This document shows positions 18,113-25,987 of a stretch of DNA of 64,000 nt, piece after piece. The position numbers and the translations under genes are program-made. The notes under the pieces are model-generated. The model made no database searches. It had not been told where the DNA came from and saw only the letters and a program-made list of their open reading frames with translations. Origin of the DNA: Candidatus Lindowbacteria bacterium RIFCSPLOWO2_12_FULL_62_27. Lineage in GTDB: Bacteria > Lindowbacteria > 2-12-FULL-62-27. How positions within the stretch are numbered: the stretch's first letter is position 1; each line of letters begins with the position of its first letter. The DNA lies in the NCBI GenBank assembly GCA_001784175.1, contig MFPR01000030.1:62001-126000 (forward strand). Direction: 5' to 3'.

Positions 18113-18160
18113 AGTGATATCATGATATCATGATAGCTATCATGATATCATGATATCACT
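18113..18160. promoter_or_regulatory. 48-bp perfect palindromic operator of 8-bp boxes
   Basis: The sequence is its own reverse complement over 48 bp. It consists of two contiguous TGATATCA boxes (18115-18130), a central TGATAGCTATCA (18131-18142) and two more TGATATCA boxes (18143-18158), flanked by AG and CT. Contiguous 8-bp palindromic boxes are how MetJ-type RHH repressors bind cooperatively. It lies just upstream of the RHH gene. Confidence 0.85.
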
Positions 18161-18178
18161 CTCGTTTGGCAAGGGGCG

Positions 18179-19057
18179 TCAGGGCGGGATCCAGCAGGTG
18201 GAGATCGGGTGGAGGGCGATGCGGCCGTATTTTTTCTTGTAGGCCGAGATGGGTCCCGCGTCGGAGATGCCCCAGTCGAGCCTCCGGACGCCGGCCGATT
18301 TGAGTTTTTTCATGAGTTCGTAGTCCATGAGTTCCTGGGACCGCCCGTGTTCCTGGAGGGTGAGGGCGAGGAGCATGTAGGCATAAGGGCCAGCGACGAA
18401 GGCCGCGCTGACACCCAGGACCCTTGTTCGCCGCACGGCGACGACCAAAATCAGTCCGGGCGCGCGCGATCCCGCCGCCGAGAGGAGGTTCGGGATCCAG
18501 AAGGTGGCGACGCGCGGTTTGATGGAGTTCCATTCCGTGAACACTTTCAGAGCGCGGTCCCCATGCAGGGCCGCGTCGTACGGTTCCACCGTGATACCCT
18601 CGCGTTCCGCGTGCCGGAGGGAATTGCGGAGTGATTTATACTGGCTGCCGCCCAGGTCGAGATCGAATTCATCGAGGTCGCTGAGTTCCACGTTCTGCGC
18701 GATCGGCGCCCGGGCCGTCGGGCAGAGTTCCCTGAGCCGCGCCAGCAGTTGCGCGTCGAGACCGGCCGCCAGAATCCCGCGGCGCAGGTAGGCCGACCGC
18801 ATCTCATCCTCGAACAGCCGCGGTCCGCCGGGGCCGAGCGGTTTCTGGATTCGCATCGATTTTTCGTCCGGCTCGACGATGATCAGCGCCGACCCATCCT
18901 CCACGCGTGCGCGCAGCCGCGCGGTCGGCTCGACAAAGAGGTCGAGGAGCCACGGGTGCTGCATCTGGTAGAAAATATTCTCCTCGACAATCCGGATCAG
19001 ATCCGGCCAGCCGCCCCCCTCGATTCGAAATTCGTGTCCGGGGGAGAATTTCTTCAT
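18179..19057 (-). CDS. DUF2156/GNAT-like protein
   Basis: 292 residues from ATG 19057. The central and C-terminal parts (YKSLRNSLRHAEREGITVEPY, ...PGLILVVAVRRTRVLGVSAAF, then YELMKKLKSAGVRRLDWGISD and YKKKYG) resemble the GNAT-fold C-terminal domain of DUF2156/phosphatidylglycerol lysyltransferase-like proteins. Those transfer an aminoacyl group to a lipid or act on other acceptors. There are no membrane helices, so it would be the soluble domain only. It is divergent from the histidine kinase gene with an 82-bp gap. Substrate unknown. Confidence 0.7.
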   Translation of the reverse strand: MKKFSPGHEFRIEGGGWPDLIRIVEENIFYQMQHPWLLDLFVEPTARLRARVEDGSALIIVEPDEKSMRIQKPLGPGGPRLFEDEMRSAYLRRGILAAGLDAQLLARLRELCPTARAPIAQNVELSDLDEFDLDLGGSQYKSLRNSLRHAEREGITVEPYDAALHGDRALKVFTEWNSIKPRVATFWIPNLLSAAGSRAPGLILVVAVRRTRVLGVSAAFVAGPYAYMLLALTLQEHGRSQELMDYELMKKLKSAGVRRLDWGISDAGPISAYKKKYGRIALHPISTCWIPP

Positions 19058-19122
19058 ATGCCCGCATCCTACCTCCGGGCGACCGCTCCGACAACGTCGA
19101 ATATTGACAGGTGAGGAGCCCA

Positions 19123-19134
19123 ATGAAAAAGTAG
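19123..19134 (+). other. Three-codon upstream ORF (Met-Lys-Lys-stop)
   Basis: ATG AAA AAG TAG sits 4 nt after a strong GAGGAG (19113-19118) and ends 5 nt before the histidine kinase ATG at 19140, which has no Shine-Dalgarno of its own. Ribosomes could terminate here and restart on the kinase ORF. Could also be chance. Confidence 0.4.
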
Positions 19135-19139
19135 CGCGC

Positions 19140-21104
19140 ATGGCGGAGAACCTGAGAGCCCTCGTGGTGGACGACGAGGAGTCCTACCGGCGATTTTTCA
19201 AACGGTCCCTGGAGCGCAGGGATTTTCACGTGCGCGTGGCGTCCAGCCCGGACGAAGCGGACAAGGTTCTGGAGCAGGAGATCTTCGACGTGATCGTTCT
19301 GGACATCCTGATGCCCGGCGAAACCGGGGTGTCGCTCCTGAAACGAATCAAGCGAAAAGACCCGTTTGCCGAGATCATTCTGATCAGCGGCCACGCGACG
19401 GTGGAATCGGCGATCGAGGCCCTGCGCGGCGGCGCGACCGACTACATCGAAAAGCCCTTCACCGACAGCGAGCAGGTGCTGGCCACCATCGAGCGCGCGG
19501 CCCAGCGGCGGAGGGCCCGAACCGGCCCGTGGGACATCCTGCTGATTTCCACGGACGCGGCCGGCGTTTCGACCATCGTCAACACGTTGAACCCTCACAG
19601 CGTGCTGGTGGTCGAAAACGGCGAGGAGGCCATGGCGTTTTTGACGGCGCGCGTTTTTCACCTGGTCCTCCTCGATCTGGACCGGACCGATGTTTCGGCG
19701 CCGGACACGCTGACCGAAGTGGTCGAGCGGTTTTCGGCCACCCCCGTCATCGCGCTGACCGCGGCGGGCGACGACGAGATGGCGGCCCGTGCGATCGAAA
19801 TGGGCGCGCAGAATTTTGTGAGGAAAGACGCCGTCAAGACCGAACTGGCCCAGTGCGTCGTGGAGGTGCTGGACCCGAACCGCGCGCTTCTGCCCCAAGT
19901 GCGCGCCGAGGAGGTGGAGGCGCTGATGGGCCCCTCGGGCGCGCTGCGGTTCGTTTCGGGCAGCGAAAATTTTTACCGGCTTCTCATCAATTCGATGGCG
20001 GAAGCCTGTTTTGTCGTCGACAGCGCCGGCACCATCACCTTTGCGAACGAGTCGCTGGAGAAACTGACCGGCCTCGACAAGGACAAGATTCTGGGCTGGA
20101 AGGGCCATGAGTTGTTTTCGGAGGATTCGCAGAAACGGATCCGGAAAATATTCGACAGCCTCGTTCATGAACGGACCTCGCGCACGTTCGGGGCCGAGGT
20201 GGAACTCAAGGCGGGCCGGGGCGATAAACTTCCCGTACTCCTTCGCGGCACGACCCTTCACACCAAGGAAAGCGGCTTTGAAGCCTCCTTCATCCTCATG
20301 ACCGACATCCGGGAGCAGAAGGAACGCGAGCGGAAGCTCCGGGAGCTGGTGGCGATGCAGAATGATTTCATCTCGATGACCTCCCACGAGCTCAACACGC
20401 CCCTCGCCGTCATCGCCGGGTCGCTGTCGCTCCTCAACGAGCGCGTGTTCGGCGAGGTCAGCGAGCAGCAGTCGAAGCATCTGACGATCATCGAGCGCAA
20501 CGTCGGGCGGCTGCAGCGGCTGGTGAAGGACCTGCTGGACATTTCGCGGATCGACTCGGGCCGGCTGAGCCTGCAGCCGACGCTGACAGATATGAGGAGT
20601 CCGGTCATGTCGGCCTGCCAGGCGCTGTACGGGATCGCCCAGGAGCGCGGGATCAAACTGATTTTCCCGGGCACCGACACGCCAGTCTTCAAGGCCGTGG
20701 TGGACGGCGACCGGATCGAGCAGGTGGTCCTCAATCTGGTGAATAACGCCCTGCGCTATGCCGCGAGCCGGGTGGAGGTCAAACTGGACGAGGTCGAAAC
20801 GGAGAACGGCGCCGAAGTGCGGGTCGCCGTGGAGGATGACGGGCCGGGGATCGCCGAGGAGGACCTGTCCCACCTTTTCACGAAATTCTATCGCGGTCTC
20901 AAATCGTCGCAGGCCGGCAAGGGCACCGGATTGGGACTTACCATCGTCAAGGGCCTGGTCGAGGCGCATGGCGGAAAGGTCACCGCCGGGAACCGCGCGG
21001 AGGGCGGATCGCGCTTCACGGTGCTGATTCCAAAAACGCCGGTGCCGGACGTATCGAAGGCGCGGAAACCGCCGGCCGCCGAGCCGGTGCCAACCCAGAC
21101 ATGA
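19140..21104 (+). CDS. Hybrid sensor histidine kinase (REC-REC-PAS-HisKA-HATPase)
   Basis: 654 residues, cytosolic (no membrane helices). Residues ~1-125 are a receiver domain (LVVDDEESY, phosphoacceptor D55 in IVLDILMPG). ~130-250 are a second, receiver-like domain lacking the usual acidic pair. ~270-390 are a PAS domain (VVDSAGTITFANESLEKLTG). The HisKA H-box ISMTSHELNTP carries H416, and the HATPase follows (NLVNNALRYA, DDGPGI, GKGTGLGLTIVKG). Having receivers ahead of the kinase suggests it takes phosphate from another kinase and relays it onward. Its stop overlaps the start of the GGDEF regulator by 4 bp, so they form a cognate pair. Start choice: ATG 19140; a TTG at 19104 is also in frame. 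Confidence 0.92.
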   Translation: MAENLRALVVDDEESYRRFFKRSLERRDFHVRVASSPDEADKVLEQEIFDVIVLDILMPGETGVSLLKRIKRKDPFAEIILISGHATVESAIEALRGGATDYIEKPFTDSEQVLATIERAAQRRRARTGPWDILLISTDAAGVSTIVNTLNPHSVLVVENGEEAMAFLTARVFHLVLLDLDRTDVSAPDTLTEVVERFSATPVIALTAAGDDEMAARAIEMGAQNFVRKDAVKTELAQCVVEVLDPNRALLPQVRAEEVEALMGPSGALRFVSGSENFYRLLINSMAEACFVVDSAGTITFANESLEKLTGLDKDKILGWKGHELFSEDSQKRIRKIFDSLVHERTSRTFGAEVELKAGRGDKLPVLLRGTTLHTKESGFEASFILMTDIREQKERERKLRELVAMQNDFISMTSHELNTPLAVIAGSLSLLNERVFGEVSEQQSKHLTIIERNVGRLQRLVKDLLDISRIDSGRLSLQPTLTDMRSPVMSACQALYGIAQERGIKLIFPGTDTPVFKAVVDGDRIEQVVLNLVNNALRYAASRVEVKLDEVETENGAEVRVAVEDDGPGIAEEDLSHLFTKFYRGLKSSQAGKGTGLGLTIVKGLVEAHGGKVTAGNRAEGGSRFTVLIPKTPVPDVSKARKPPAAEPVPTQT

Positions 21105-22495
21105 CTTCCCCTCCGAACCGGCGGACGCTGCTGCTCGTGGACGACGAGGAGGACCTGCGCGAGGTCCTCCACGATCTACTGACGACCTCGGGGTTCCGGG
21201 TCGTCACGGCGGCCGACGGCCGGGAGGCGCTGTCGAAATGGCCGGCGGTGAATCCCGACCTGGTCATTCTCGACGTGATGCTGCCGGACCTGAGCGGATT
21301 CGAAGTATGCAAGAGCATCAAGGCGCGCGCGGCGGGACATCTCCCGGTGATCCTGCTGACGGCCCGCGGGGATGTGGAGAGCATGGAGGACGGCCTGCTG
21401 GTGGCGGCCGCGGACGACTATGTGGTGAAACCTTTCCGGCATCGGGAGCTGGTGGCGCGCATCCACGCGTGCCTGCGCGTGAAGGACCTGCACGACGTGA
21501 TCCGAAAGCAGAACGAGTTTCTGAACCAGCTCAGCATCACGGACGACCTGACCGGCCTTTACAACCACCGGTACCTGACGCGCAAGCTGGACGAGCGGGT
21601 CAAGGCCCTGCACCAAACGGCGGGCGCGCTGACGTGCGCGCTGATCGACCTCAATCAATTCAAGTCCATCAACGACCTGTACGGCCATCTGACCGGCGAT
21701 GAGGTCCTGCGGCGGTTTGCCGAATTTCTCAAAAGCACGCTTCCCGCCGGCCATCCGCCGGCCATCTGCGGCCGGTGGGGCGGCGACGAATTTTTGATTA
21801 TTTTTTCGGACGGCACCCCGCCCGCGTCCTGGGAATCAGGCCTCACGGAGCTTCTGAAAAAAAATCAGGACCGTATTCTCGGCAATCTGCCGCCGCCCAA
21901 GGCTTCGCGGGAGAAACAGCCGGCCATTGGGTTGAGCGGCGGGATGGCCGTCGTGAGCGGCCCCGATCCGGCGCTCGATGCCGTGCAGATCATGGCAGAC
22001 CTGGACACGCTGCTGTACCGCGCGAAGGACGGCAACGGCAGCCGGATCGAGACAGCGGCGCCGAACTCGATCGGGCGGCGGCGCGATCGGAGCCGGGCCG
22101 GACCCGCGCGGCCGACGGGTCAGGTGCCGCTGATCTATGTTCTGGAGGACGACCCCGACATCTGCTCGATCATCGGAGACATGCTGGCACGTCAAAAAGT
22201 GGAGGCGCAGATTTTCCAGGAAACCCCGAAGATGCTGGAGGCGCTGAAGGCCGCCGTGCCGGACCTGATTCTCCTGGACCTAAAACTTTCCGACGCCGAC
22301 GGCATGGACGTCTGCCGGCAGATCCGGCGGAAGCCGGAGTTTTCCGGAACCAAAATCAGTTTCCTGACGGCCTTTACGTCCGAAGACATCAAGCAGGAGG
22401 CGATGGCATGCGGAGGGGACGCGTTTCTGATGAAACCGTTCACCTACTCCAAATTTGTCCAGGAAATCCAGCGTTTGCTGGGACAGAAAATCTGA
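21101..22495 (+). CDS. Response regulator with GGDEF domain (REC-GGDEF-REC)
   Basis: 464 residues. The N-terminal receiver has the DDEED pocket, D58 in LVILDVMLPD and the late Lys in VVKPF. A diguanylate cyclase domain follows with the catalytic motif RWGGDEFLII (GGDEF intact, about residues 227-231) and no RxxD inhibitory site in the usual position. After a basic linker a second receiver has D392/393 in LILLDLKLSDADG and MKPF. It should make c-di-GMP from two GTP when phosphorylated. Its ATG overlaps the kinase stop (ATGA). A PilZ protein at 48541-51054 is a candidate receptor. The tRNA-Met promoter begins at its 3' end. Confidence 0.92.
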   Translation: MTSPPNRRTLLLVDDEEDLREVLHDLLTTSGFRVVTAADGREALSKWPAVNPDLVILDVMLPDLSGFEVCKSIKARAAGHLPVILLTARGDVESMEDGLLVAAADDYVVKPFRHRELVARIHACLRVKDLHDVIRKQNEFLNQLSITDDLTGLYNHRYLTRKLDERVKALHQTAGALTCALIDLNQFKSINDLYGHLTGDEVLRRFAEFLKSTLPAGHPPAICGRWGGDEFLIIFSDGTPPASWESGLTELLKKNQDRILGNLPPPKASREKQPAIGLSGGMAVVSGPDPALDAVQIMADLDTLLYRAKDGNGSRIETAAPNSIGRRRDRSRAGPARPTGQVPLIYVLEDDPDICSIIGDMLARQKVEAQIFQETPKMLEALKAAVPDLILLDLKLSDADGMDVCRQIRRKPEFSGTKISFLTAFTSEDIKQEAMACGGDAFLMKPFTYSKFVQEIQRLLGQKI

Positions 22496-22501
22496 TATAG
22501 T
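22474..22501 (+). promoter_or_regulatory. Probable tRNA-Met promoter
   Basis: TATAGT at 22496-22501 preceded by TGA (extended -10, TGN) and a weak -35 TTTGCT at 22474, 12 bp before the mature tRNA 5' end. It overlaps the stop codon of the GGDEF gene. Confidence 0.45.
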
Positions 22502-22512
22502 CGGCCGCGGTC

Positions 22513-22586
22513 GGCGGGGTAGCTCAGTCGGTTAGAGCGGGCGTCTCATAAGCGCCAGGTCGCGGGTTCGATTCCCGCCTCCGCCA
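22513..22586 (+). tRNA. tRNA-Met (CAT), elongator type
   Basis: 74 nt folding into a full cloverleaf: acceptor GGCGGGG/CTCCGCC, D-arm GCTC/GAGC, anticodon stem GGCGT/GCGCC with loop CTCATAA, T-arm GCGGG/CCCGC with TTCGATT, discriminator A. The 5' base is G and the T-loop is ordinary, so it is not the initiator. An Ile-CAT (lysidine) identity cannot be excluded by eye. CCA is not encoded. Confidence 0.9.
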
Positions 22587-22599
22587 TACAGGGATGTAT

Positions 22600-22745
22600 T
22601 GTCCCCGGAGCAGGGCAATTTTCGTACAGGAAGTACGAAAATTGCCCAAGGGTGCGACCGGGACATCAGGGATGTATTGTCCCTGCTGTCCCAGCTTAAG
22701 TTTCGCCATGGATGGCGAAACAGTCCGGGTCAAACAGCAGGGACA
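22600..22745. repeat. Nested double-hairpin element downstream of tRNA-Met
   Basis: Two tandem units. Unit 1 has a perfect 15-bp stem (22613-22627 / 22633-22647, loop AGGAA) inside a TGTCCC...GGGACA pair. Unit 2 has a 10-bp stem (22700-22709 / 22712-22721) inside a perfect 12-bp outer stem, TGTCCCTGCTGT / ACAGCAGGGACA (22678-22689 / 22734-22745). The units share GGGATGTATTGTCCC and GGGACATCAGGGA borders. No coding frame is credible. This looks like a non-autonomous palindromic element. Confidence 0.75.
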
Positions 22746-22754
22746 TCAGGGACG

Positions 22755-23348
22755 TCACCCCTCGTTCAACGCCTTTTTCGCCACCCGCGTGGCGAATACG
22801 GTGACGGCCACCGTTGCGAGCAGACCCACGACGAACAGGATGTTTTGGCCCGGCCCGGCCTGAACGGTTCCTGTCAACACCTCGGCCAGGCTTTTCATGG
22901 CGGACCCCACGTAGACGATCATGACGGTGCCGGGGATCATGCCGATCCAGGACGCGAGGACGTAATCCCGGAACCGGACGCCCGTGATGCCGTAGGCGAA
23001 ATTCTGGAGGTTGAACGGAAAGACCGGCGAGAGGCGCGTGAGGAGCACCATTTTGAATCCATTCTGCGCCACCGCGCGGTCCACCGCCGAAAATCGCGGA
23101 TACGATTCGACCTTGCGGCGCACCCAGTCGCGCCCGACGGTCCGGCCGATCCAGAACGCCGCCGACGCGCCGGCCACGCTTCCGGCCGCCACGCACAGGT
23201 ATCCCTTCCAGACGCCGAACAGAAATCCCGCGGCCAGCGACAGGACCGTGCCCGGGAACGCGACCATGCAGGCCGCCACGTACAGAGCCGCAAGCGCGGC
23301 CGGCCCCCAGAGGCCAAGGCCGGCGACCGCGGCGAGTATTTTTTCTAT
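22755..23348 (-). CDS. TVP38/TMEM64 (VTT/SNARE-associated) membrane protein, ATA start
   Basis: 197 residues, about five membrane helices. The core FPGTVLSLAAGFLFGVWKG, an F/YG-rich loop and LLTRLSPVFPFNLQNFAYG are the VTT (DedA-like) signature of the TVP38/TMEM64 family, implicated in lipid scrambling and membrane homeostasis. No ATG, GTG or TTG exists near the N-terminus. The best initiation site is ATA at 23348-23346, which overlaps the TAG stop of the upstream gene (ATAG) and has GGAGG exactly 7 nt before it. A later GTG or ATG would remove the first helix. Last gene of the membrane-protein run. Confidence 0.85.
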   Translation of the reverse strand: MEKILAAVAGLGLWGPAALAALYVAACMVAFPGTVLSLAAGFLFGVWKGYLCVAAGSVAGASAAFWIGRTVGRDWVRRKVESYPRFSAVDRAVAQNGFKMVLLTRLSPVFPFNLQNFAYGITGVRFRDYVLASWIGMIPGTVMIVYVGSAMKSLAEVLTGTVQAGPGQNILFVVGLLATVAVTVFATRVAKKALNEG

Positions 23349-24418
23349 TTCAGCGCCTCCGGCGCCGGTCGCCGAAACTCTCTGTCGAGAAGGTACAGAT
23401 ACATGACCGCCATGGCGTCCTGGTCGACGCCGGTGGTGTTGTTGTAAACGCTCACGATTTCGTAGTCGTGATCCTTGAAGACCGGTATCCCCCTTTGGCT
23501 GGAATACCGGTCGACGCGCGAGATGCCGATTTTGTCTTTGAACCCGCGGGCGCGGCTTTTGAAGAGCGACTTGCCGGTGGTGAGGTCCCGGAGTTCGAGC
23601 GATTCCGCGAATGGATGCAGATGCACGGCGATGTAATGGACGGTGCAATCGAACGGCAGATCCATGAGCCTGGTCGCGAGCGTCCGGCGCACCTCGCGGC
23701 CGGGCTTGACGACCCAGTGCCCGGTGAATTCGCGCGCGAAGGTGTCGTGGTAGATGTGCTGGTCGGCGTTCTGACCCGGCAGGCAGTCGGCCTCGTGGAC
23801 GGTTTCGTCGGGCTTGTCGATCCCGTAGTATCCGTCGCGGCCCTTCAGGAGCGCCAGCCCATAGGCGCCGCGCGTAAAGAGCGGTTTGAAGGGCGCCTTC
23901 AAGTCCCGGTCCCGGACATACTCGACTTCGACCTTGTGGCGCACGTGGAACGTTTCGTTTTCAATGTTATGGTTGAGGACCTGCGTGGTGAGGGACAGGG
24001 CCTCGGTCGAAAGAATCGGGATCCCGAATCCTTTCGGAAAATCGACCGACACCTCGCCCTGCGAGAGCGTGAAGAGGCGGTTGGAGACATTCCGCCCAAA
24101 GAGGACATTGTGGCGGCCGGCGTCATAATAATCGAGATTGCTGTGACACATGAATTCCTGCGACACCGGCGCCGTGTCTTTCGGGCCCACCACCACGGCC
24201 CGGTATCCGGTGATCCAGAGCAATTCCGGAGTCTTGCGGTCGGCCGGCCAGAAACTCTGGGTGCTCTGCGGCCCTTTCATCGACGGGTATTTCCGGTCGA
24301 TGGTGTAGACTTTCGACAGCACTTCGACCGTCCGTGTCGCTTCCTTTGCCGCGCGCGCCGACGCTGACACGCCCAGAAGGCCCAAAAACAGGATGACCCA
24401 TCCGCTTCTCCGTCTCAT
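23345..24418 (-). CDS. Secreted protein, possibly PHM-like copper monooxygenase fold
   Basis: 357 residues from ATG 24418 (GGAG six nt upstream); an in-frame ATG at 24430 lacks a ribosome-binding site. A signal peptide (WVILFLGLLGVSASARA) is followed by a beta-rich mature protein. His-rich pieces (FMCHSNLDYYD, VLNHNIENETFHVRHK, VHYIAVHLHPFAESLEL) and a late DAMAVMYLYLLD recall the HxH and Met copper ligands of type II ascorbate-dependent monooxygenases (PHM/DBM). The similarity is only by eye; ligand count and spacing were not tested. It is translationally coupled to the VTT gene downstream. An exported metal-binding protein is the safer reading. Confidence 0.6.
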   Translation of the reverse strand: MRRRSGWVILFLGLLGVSASARAAKEATRTVEVLSKVYTIDRKYPSMKGPQSTQSFWPADRKTPELLWITGYRAVVVGPKDTAPVSQEFMCHSNLDYYDAGRHNVLFGRNVSNRLFTLSQGEVSVDFPKGFGIPILSTEALSLTTQVLNHNIENETFHVRHKVEVEYVRDRDLKAPFKPLFTRGAYGLALLKGRDGYYGIDKPDETVHEADCLPGQNADQHIYHDTFAREFTGHWVVKPGREVRRTLATRLMDLPFDCTVHYIAVHLHPFAESLELRDLTTGKSLFKSRARGFKDKIGISRVDRYSSQRGIPVFKDHDYEIVSVYNNTTGVDQDAMAVMYLYLLDREFRRPAPEALK

Positions 24419-24442
24419 CGGGTTCTCCATCCTATCAGTCGC

Positions 24443-25987
24443 TCAATTCTTTCGGAAGAGACGCACGAACGGCGTCAGCTCCATCACGGTACCCGCGGGG
24501 TGCGCCTGCTTCCAGAAGACGACGTATTCCTGGACGAACGGATCCTGGGGCGTCGTCGCGATGAGGACATCGTCGTAGAAGTCGAGAAACTCCCGGCGCT
24601 GATACGGCGCGAGGCGTGTTTCGAACAGGTTGGGAACCGGCCAGGGGGAGTTCGGCCGGATCCAGAAATGTTCCTCGATGAAAAGCCTCGGATCGTAGCT
24701 GCCGAATTCCGCCGCGTAATGCGGGAATCGATGAAGGCCCGGATACCCGGAGAGCGACGGAAAAACGACGCTGTAGAAACGCCGGCCCGGCCGAAGGGCC
24801 GACGGCCAGTCCCCGAACACCATGCGCTGGAGGCCCTGGTTCCAGCGGACGTATTTGGTCAAGCTCGCGCCTTGAACCGCCAGCGCCGTCACGATAAGCG
24901 CCGGCATCAGGATCCGCAGCCGAATGGTGCTGTCCGCCGGGAGGAGCACGCCCGAGTAGACGAGGGCCATCAGCAAGGCCAGCTCGAGCGCGCGGGCGTT
25001 GGCGTAATGGAGATAAACGGTCTTGGCCGGCCCGGGCCATTCGGTGATGTAAGGCAGGAGGACCGCGGCCGCGAGGAACGCCAGGACCTGCGCGAAATGG
25101 CGCCGCTCGATCTGCGCGTCGGCGCCGGCGGCTGCGGGCGGCGGTTTCATTTGAACCGCGCGCCACGCGATGTGCGCAAGGATGAACGCGAGTGTCAGGA
25201 AGAGACTCCACTGGAGCGCCGGGATCGTGTAGACGCCTCCGATCAAGGCGAGTTTGCTCCAGCTCCACGGAATCCAGTGATAGGAGGAGGCGCCCGACGG
25301 CCCGAGGTCGTCCGCGAGCGGATTCGGTTCGGGCAGGACCTGCGTCAGGCGGATGAGATGGTAGGCGAGCGGCACGACGCAGGCCGCAAGCGCCGGCCAG
25401 CGCGCCGATTTTCGGCTGACCGAGTCGACGGCGAGCATGAGGGCCCAGAAAGCGAACGCGATGACATGGGTGAAATAGAGGCAGACCGGCGCCAGCCACA
25501 GCCAAAGCGGGCGGGGTCGGTCCGGCGCCATGATCAGCCGCGCGTAGAAAATGAGGAGAAGCGTTTCGCCCATCCGCCACGCAAAATTCCCGAACTGCCC
25601 GGCGAAATCCCACCGAAGGAGACTTGCCACGAGGGGAATGAGCCAAAGCGGCGCGGCCATCCGAAGCATGCGTCCGATCCGCACCAGCGCGGCCAGGAGC
25701 GCCACCCACGCGACGAGGTCCACCGCGAGGATGACCCGGGTCGGCGACTGGCCCGTCAGCTTCGCCGCCAGCGCCACGAGCAGATCGTGGAGCGCGTAAG
25801 GCGGCGGAAGGACGAATCGGAACTGCTCCGCTTCAAACACGCGGCCCTCCCAGACGCGCAGTTCCAGCCAGATCCGGCCGGCCGTGCTGGGAAGATCCAT
25901 GATGGGCGGCGTCGGCGACGCGAAGATCGGCCAGGTGGAGAGTCCCGCCGCGAGCAGGATCGCGCACGTGATCCGATTCATCTTCAT
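24443..25987 (-). CDS. Multi-TM protein, GT-C glycosyltransferase-like
   Basis: 514 residues from ATG 25987, which overlaps the stop of the upstream YfhO gene (ATGA). About 9-11 hydrophobic segments and a soluble C-terminal region (...HWIRPNS...FLDFYDDVLIAT). No named family is obvious. Topology and position beside two YfhO paralogues suggest a polyprenyl-phosphate-sugar-using GT-C enzyme or a membrane protein of surface glycan assembly, but a DxD/ExD motif in the first loop was not identified with confidence. The frame upstream of 25987 belongs to the neighbour. Confidence 0.65.
   Translation of the reverse strand: MKMNRITCAILLAAGLSTWPIFASPTPPIMDLPSTAGRIWLELRVWEGRVFEAEQFRFVLPPPYALHDLLVALAAKLTGQSPTRVILAVDLVAWVALLAALVRIGRMLRMAAPLWLIPLVASLLRWDFAGQFGNFAWRMGETLLLIFYARLIMAPDRPRPLWLWLAPVCLYFTHVIAFAFWALMLAVDSVSRKSARWPALAACVVPLAYHLIRLTQVLPEPNPLADDLGPSGASSYHWIPWSWSKLALIGGVYTIPALQWSLFLTLAFILAHIAWRAVQMKPPPAAAGADAQIERRHFAQVLAFLAAAVLLPYITEWPGPAKTVYLHYANARALELALLMALVYSGVLLPADSTIRLRILMPALIVTALAVQGASLTKYVRWNQGLQRMVFGDWPSALRPGRRFYSVVFPSLSGYPGLHRFPHYAAEFGSYDPRLFIEEHFWIRPNSPWPVPNLFETRLAPYQRREFLDFYDDVLIATTPQDPFVQEYVVFWKQAHPAGTVMELTPFVRLFRKN

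Noticed and set aside
22594-23447. Plus-strand frames starting in the hairpin element after tRNA-Met
   Set aside because: They run through palindromic repeats and antisense to the VTT gene; no conserved domain or start signal.
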